This document shows positions 62,601 to 64,000 of a stretch of DNA of 64,000 bases, in pieces. Position numbers and translations under genes: made by a program. The stretch is from XYD12-FULL-36-8 sp964613805 (GTDB lineage Bacteria > Bacteroidota > Ignavibacteria > Ignavibacteriales > Ignavibacteriaceae): the NCBI GenBank assembly GCA_964613805.1, contig CAZTJF010000002.1:186001-250000 (forward strand), read 5' to 3'. The notes beneath the pieces were generated by a model. The model had not been told where the DNA came from and searched no databases. It was given only the letters and a program-made list of their open reading frames with translations. Within the stretch, counting starts at the first letter, position 1, and every line of letters starts with the position of its first letter.

Positions 62601-64000
62601 TACCATTTAAAGTTTCAAGTTTTACTTTTGCCCCTGCGATTTTTAATGGAACGGCTGACATTATATCTATTGCTGAAAACACTTTTATTCTGTGCATGGC
62701 TTTTTTAAGTACAACAGTTCCCATATCATGAACATTACTTGTTATGTTAATATCAATCGTATCTTTAAGATATGAGTTGTCAAAAGGAATCGGATCAAAA
62801 ATTACTTTTACACTACCTTTCGGAGCTTGAAGTGAAAATGAAGCAGGTGCCCGCTTGAGTCCTGGCATTGTGAAAATAAAAGGTGGAATTGCTTCTTTAG
62901 ATTCACCACCATCCACTGTAACAATAGCAGAAATTCCTGCTCCCTCCTCGTTAACAATCTTACCAATAATTTTTGACTCTGGTTGAAGTAAAATTTCAGT
63001 TGACCACGAATCACCTGGTTTAAGAACAGTTCCACTTTTAACAGCAACAGATGTATCCCTGAAGCCATACTTGGTAATCTTTAATCCTCTAACTGGTCCG
63101 GTTGTTTTTCCTTCATCATCAAAAACATTTTTAAGATTTTCAAACCTGAACTCACCATTTGAATTTGTGAATTGTTTAGCTTCTTCCTGCCACCAGAAAA
63201 CAGCCCAATCTAATAATTTTACTTGAGCAGCTTGAATTGGCTGCGCCCCATCTTGTCTTTTTATCTTTCCCTTTACGATTGGATTTAATGGGAATGCAAC
63301 TACATCCGTATTTGTCGTTGGATATTTATACTGATAATTATAAACAGCATTATCGTTTTGATTTTTGAATTTATAACTTATAGGAATAAGAGTTCTGTAC
63401 AGCAAAGAAATTTTATTTGAATCAGCAATCACAAAAATAAAATACTGATCATTTTGTGAATAGACACTTTTGACCAATCGCTCGAAATTCGTCTGTCCTG
63501 ATGAATTGGTAGCGCCTTTTGCAATAACTCTGTAACCTGATTGATAACTTCCTGTAAATGGTGATTCAATTGAATCAGATGGTGAAGGTAATCCCTCATT
63601 TGATGGGACTTCACCCGGTTTATTTTTTCTTAAGATGTAAACGATCATATTTGAGATAGGAGTGTTAGCTGTCAAGAACTGATTATTCCAGTATGAACCG
63701 GGGCTTTTTACGGAAACATTTAATGAGTAGCTCCTAACATAAGCAACCAACGAGTTGTACATTTTATTTTCGCCAGGCTGAACAATAATATCCTCATCCG
63801 GACTTGTGTAATAAGGACTTAGAACAATAAGTCGGATTACACGATACAATTTCCCCGTGTAAGAATATTTAAATTCTCCGCCGCCGCCGCTAAAAGAAAA
63901 ATTGTCAGCAATTATTCCCATTGGCTTTGAATTCCAAAATGAAAAAAAGAAGTTGCCATCATTATCGGTTTTGCCGATTGCAACAGTCTTATCATAATCG
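59641..64000 (-). CDS. Giant surface protein with carboxypeptidase-regulatory-like repeats, 5' partial
   Basis: The frame is open to the right edge (in frame from base 63999), so the gene starts outside the window; the first internal ATG is at 63921. At least 1450 residues. Repeated CarboxypepD_reg-type beta-sandwiches are visible ('VKGKIKRQDGAQPIQAAQVKL', 'IVNEEGAGISAIVTVDGG', 'SGYVYVGQQNQPVANAKVTIKG'), then long stretches of beta structure. The C-terminus ends in a cysteine-bearing segment 'GWGICDSDCEGKFCDEDSW'. It heads a surface-protein operon with the FN3 protein and the barrel. No clear sorting signal at the end. Role unknown. Confidence 0.75.
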   Translation of the reverse strand, partial: DYDKTVAIGKTDNDGNFFFSFWNSKPMGIIADNFSFSGGGGEFKYSYTGKLYRVIRLIVLSPYYTSPDEDIIVQPGENKMYNSLVAYVRSYSLNVSVKSPGSYWNNQFLTANTPISNMIVYILRKNKPGEVPSNEGLPSPSDSIESPFTGSYQSGYRVIAKGATNSSGQTNFERLVKSVYSQNDQYFIFVIADSNKISLLYRTLIPISYKFKNQNDNAVYNYQYKYPTTNTDVVAFPLNPIVKGKIKRQDGAQPIQAAQVKLLDWAVFWWQEEAKQFTNSNGEFRFENLKNVFDDEGKTTGPVRGLKITKYGFRDTSVAVKSGTVLKPGDSWSTEILLQPESKIIGKIVNEEGAGISAIVTVDGGESKEAIPPFIFTMPGLKRAPASFSLQAPKGSVKVIFDPIPFDNSYLKDTIDINITSNVHDMGTVVLKKAMHRIKVFSAIDIMSAVPLKIAGAKVKLETLNGNDLIDEKTVDQNGYAEFLFSNVSKWYRLTVSASPDKDFQTKQLIIYNTESKDWNYYNIYLKPASKISGYVYVGQQNQPVANAKVTIKGNDIGTFPVAYTNNNGYYELRCVPIGSNKFTASKKSSNLIGDETNLLNVQAGGLQNVNFNLKIYSDMDITHLLGFPIEVSTLTEQNNEVIISGKFVDLDSLKNNIFGSTKAEMNFTNVSIVPDQNLKTVIFGVTVPVAKPKQLPLKTDENQLNIKVFNAYSGNINDNKIGIELMTAQTGYGVIKGKVKVVDGSFNIPAQNLSFTGGGFYLKTPGVSDMILPVVTADMSPPINTNKFLVSNSTGNQLQYKLFDFTSDADVQKSFLYKDSVVLNTTLHTNLEGVNPSDIKLNIGEVSLTINQIKPLINKTTPINLTLDKWTLLINKWSLDGVLSATSGTLKTALVDIPLNGLQLKPVELTNFDLNFKSMNLGGVAQLNVIGKVMFGYENLGNKKWYLTVDKGNKDFAASFGGLPGMEVNDSIYIASFSLYSDGTKNFSPKYKNIKIHKVGNLSLDQMIVGNNSIEMSSLSFNIPKAGQLGALVQYFKENNKVKFKLVPVPIKINTNGVELAFGTDANTQPQVLDENGLTVRGIISEEGKFSFNAWLYHTKDSTSIWVENPNIPTPPNSPPKNWQKLIIGGPATYLDKVKGNMKVVSNSWQNFWFSGNLIVPSGIEQNKNTLTFTVYGDIVANNQELGVKNINSPFGNISFTYEPENKRFFGSLSMEKDLGYAYMKGTAEAVVDNEGWYFFAGGELDVYNPNSKGAAGLLIGNHSITDHMKNTFKQYSYVYKHKGSLPMTFPASLKGFYLEGMTSIPVQSIIGLPNIDIDLVVVSAKLWVNAGADMRLGMQFDKNFTIGAGMDNLFDAGFSVSQWFVVECSKLSFSALLDIGSEGFVSTNGDWAAELTGDITLKGKAKVGWGICDSDCEGKFCDEDSWSGSKMFGIKGHVGSDGKYIDFYSK

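Noticed and set aside
1..64000. tRNA, rRNA, CRISPR arrays, prophage or classical IS transposases
   Set aside because: Scanned for by eye and none seen; repeats present are palindromic and not regularly spaced arrays.

Overview
The window looks like chromosomal DNA from a member of the Ignavibacteria (Bacteroidota/Chlorobiota group). The DNA is AT-rich. One secreted protein ends in a type IX secretion sorting domain of the 'YPNPFNP' kind. There are many outer-membrane and FN3/carboxypeptidase-regulatory surface proteins, a thrombospondin-type-3/OmpA protein, frequent TTG starts, and gene gaps filled with short palindromic repeats. I saw no tRNA, rRNA, CRISPR array or classical insertion sequence.

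Region by region. 1-8110: the end of a TonB-dependent receptor and a small membrane protein (possible cobalamin uptake pair), a HAD phosphatase, a divergent ATP-grasp ligase / C39-like peptidase pair, a cysteine hydrolase, a DUF2892 protein, a cation exporter, a glycosyltransferase and a secreted M23 peptidase. 8144-15140: an OmpA/TSP3 protein, a two-gene operon with a large SNF2-like protein whose ATPase motifs are broken, and a family-5 solute-binding lipoprotein. 15365-22537: two tandem TPR paralogues with a lipoprotein, an acyl-CoA carboxylase operon (carboxyltransferase, biotin carrier, NlpC-like lipoprotein), and a fluoride channel with a DUF190 partner. 22564-27582: a SulP transporter, a STAND-like ATPase with a possible C-terminal HEPN domain, and an unidentified membrane protein.

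27637-50185 is the main system: a purine/ureide catabolism island of about 22 kb. It resembles the E. coli yge-ygf-ssnA-xdhD locus, whose relatives have been tied to anaerobic uric acid use in gut bacteria. It encodes a two-subunit xanthine dehydrogenase, a second three-subunit molybdenum hydroxylase, a hydantoinase-type amidohydrolase, SsnA, the iron-sulfur flavoprotein YgfK, the M20 hydrolase YgeY, the carbamoyltransferase-like YgeW, two unusual fold-type-II PLP enzymes, MocA-like and XdhC-like cofactor maturation proteins, and a POT-family transporter. Inferred logic: the hydroxylases and YgfK change the purine redox state, the amidohydrolases open the rings, YgeW recovers carbamoyl phosphate from the ureido product, YgeY trims it, and a PLP lyase releases ammonia and a keto acid. 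A canonical YgeX, a carbamate kinase and the YqeB/YqeC selenium partners are not in view. A 450-bp unit with near-perfect 30-bp inverted ends around a GxxExxY nuclease-like gene sits between ygeY and ygeW, and several palindromic repeats lie between the other genes.

50213-64000: a DUF5916 outer-membrane protein and, 1.1 kb further on, the 3' remnant of a second copy; an AEC-family transporter; an RNA methyltransferase; a small membrane protein; and a three-gene operon of large surface/outer-membrane proteins whose first gene runs off the right edge.
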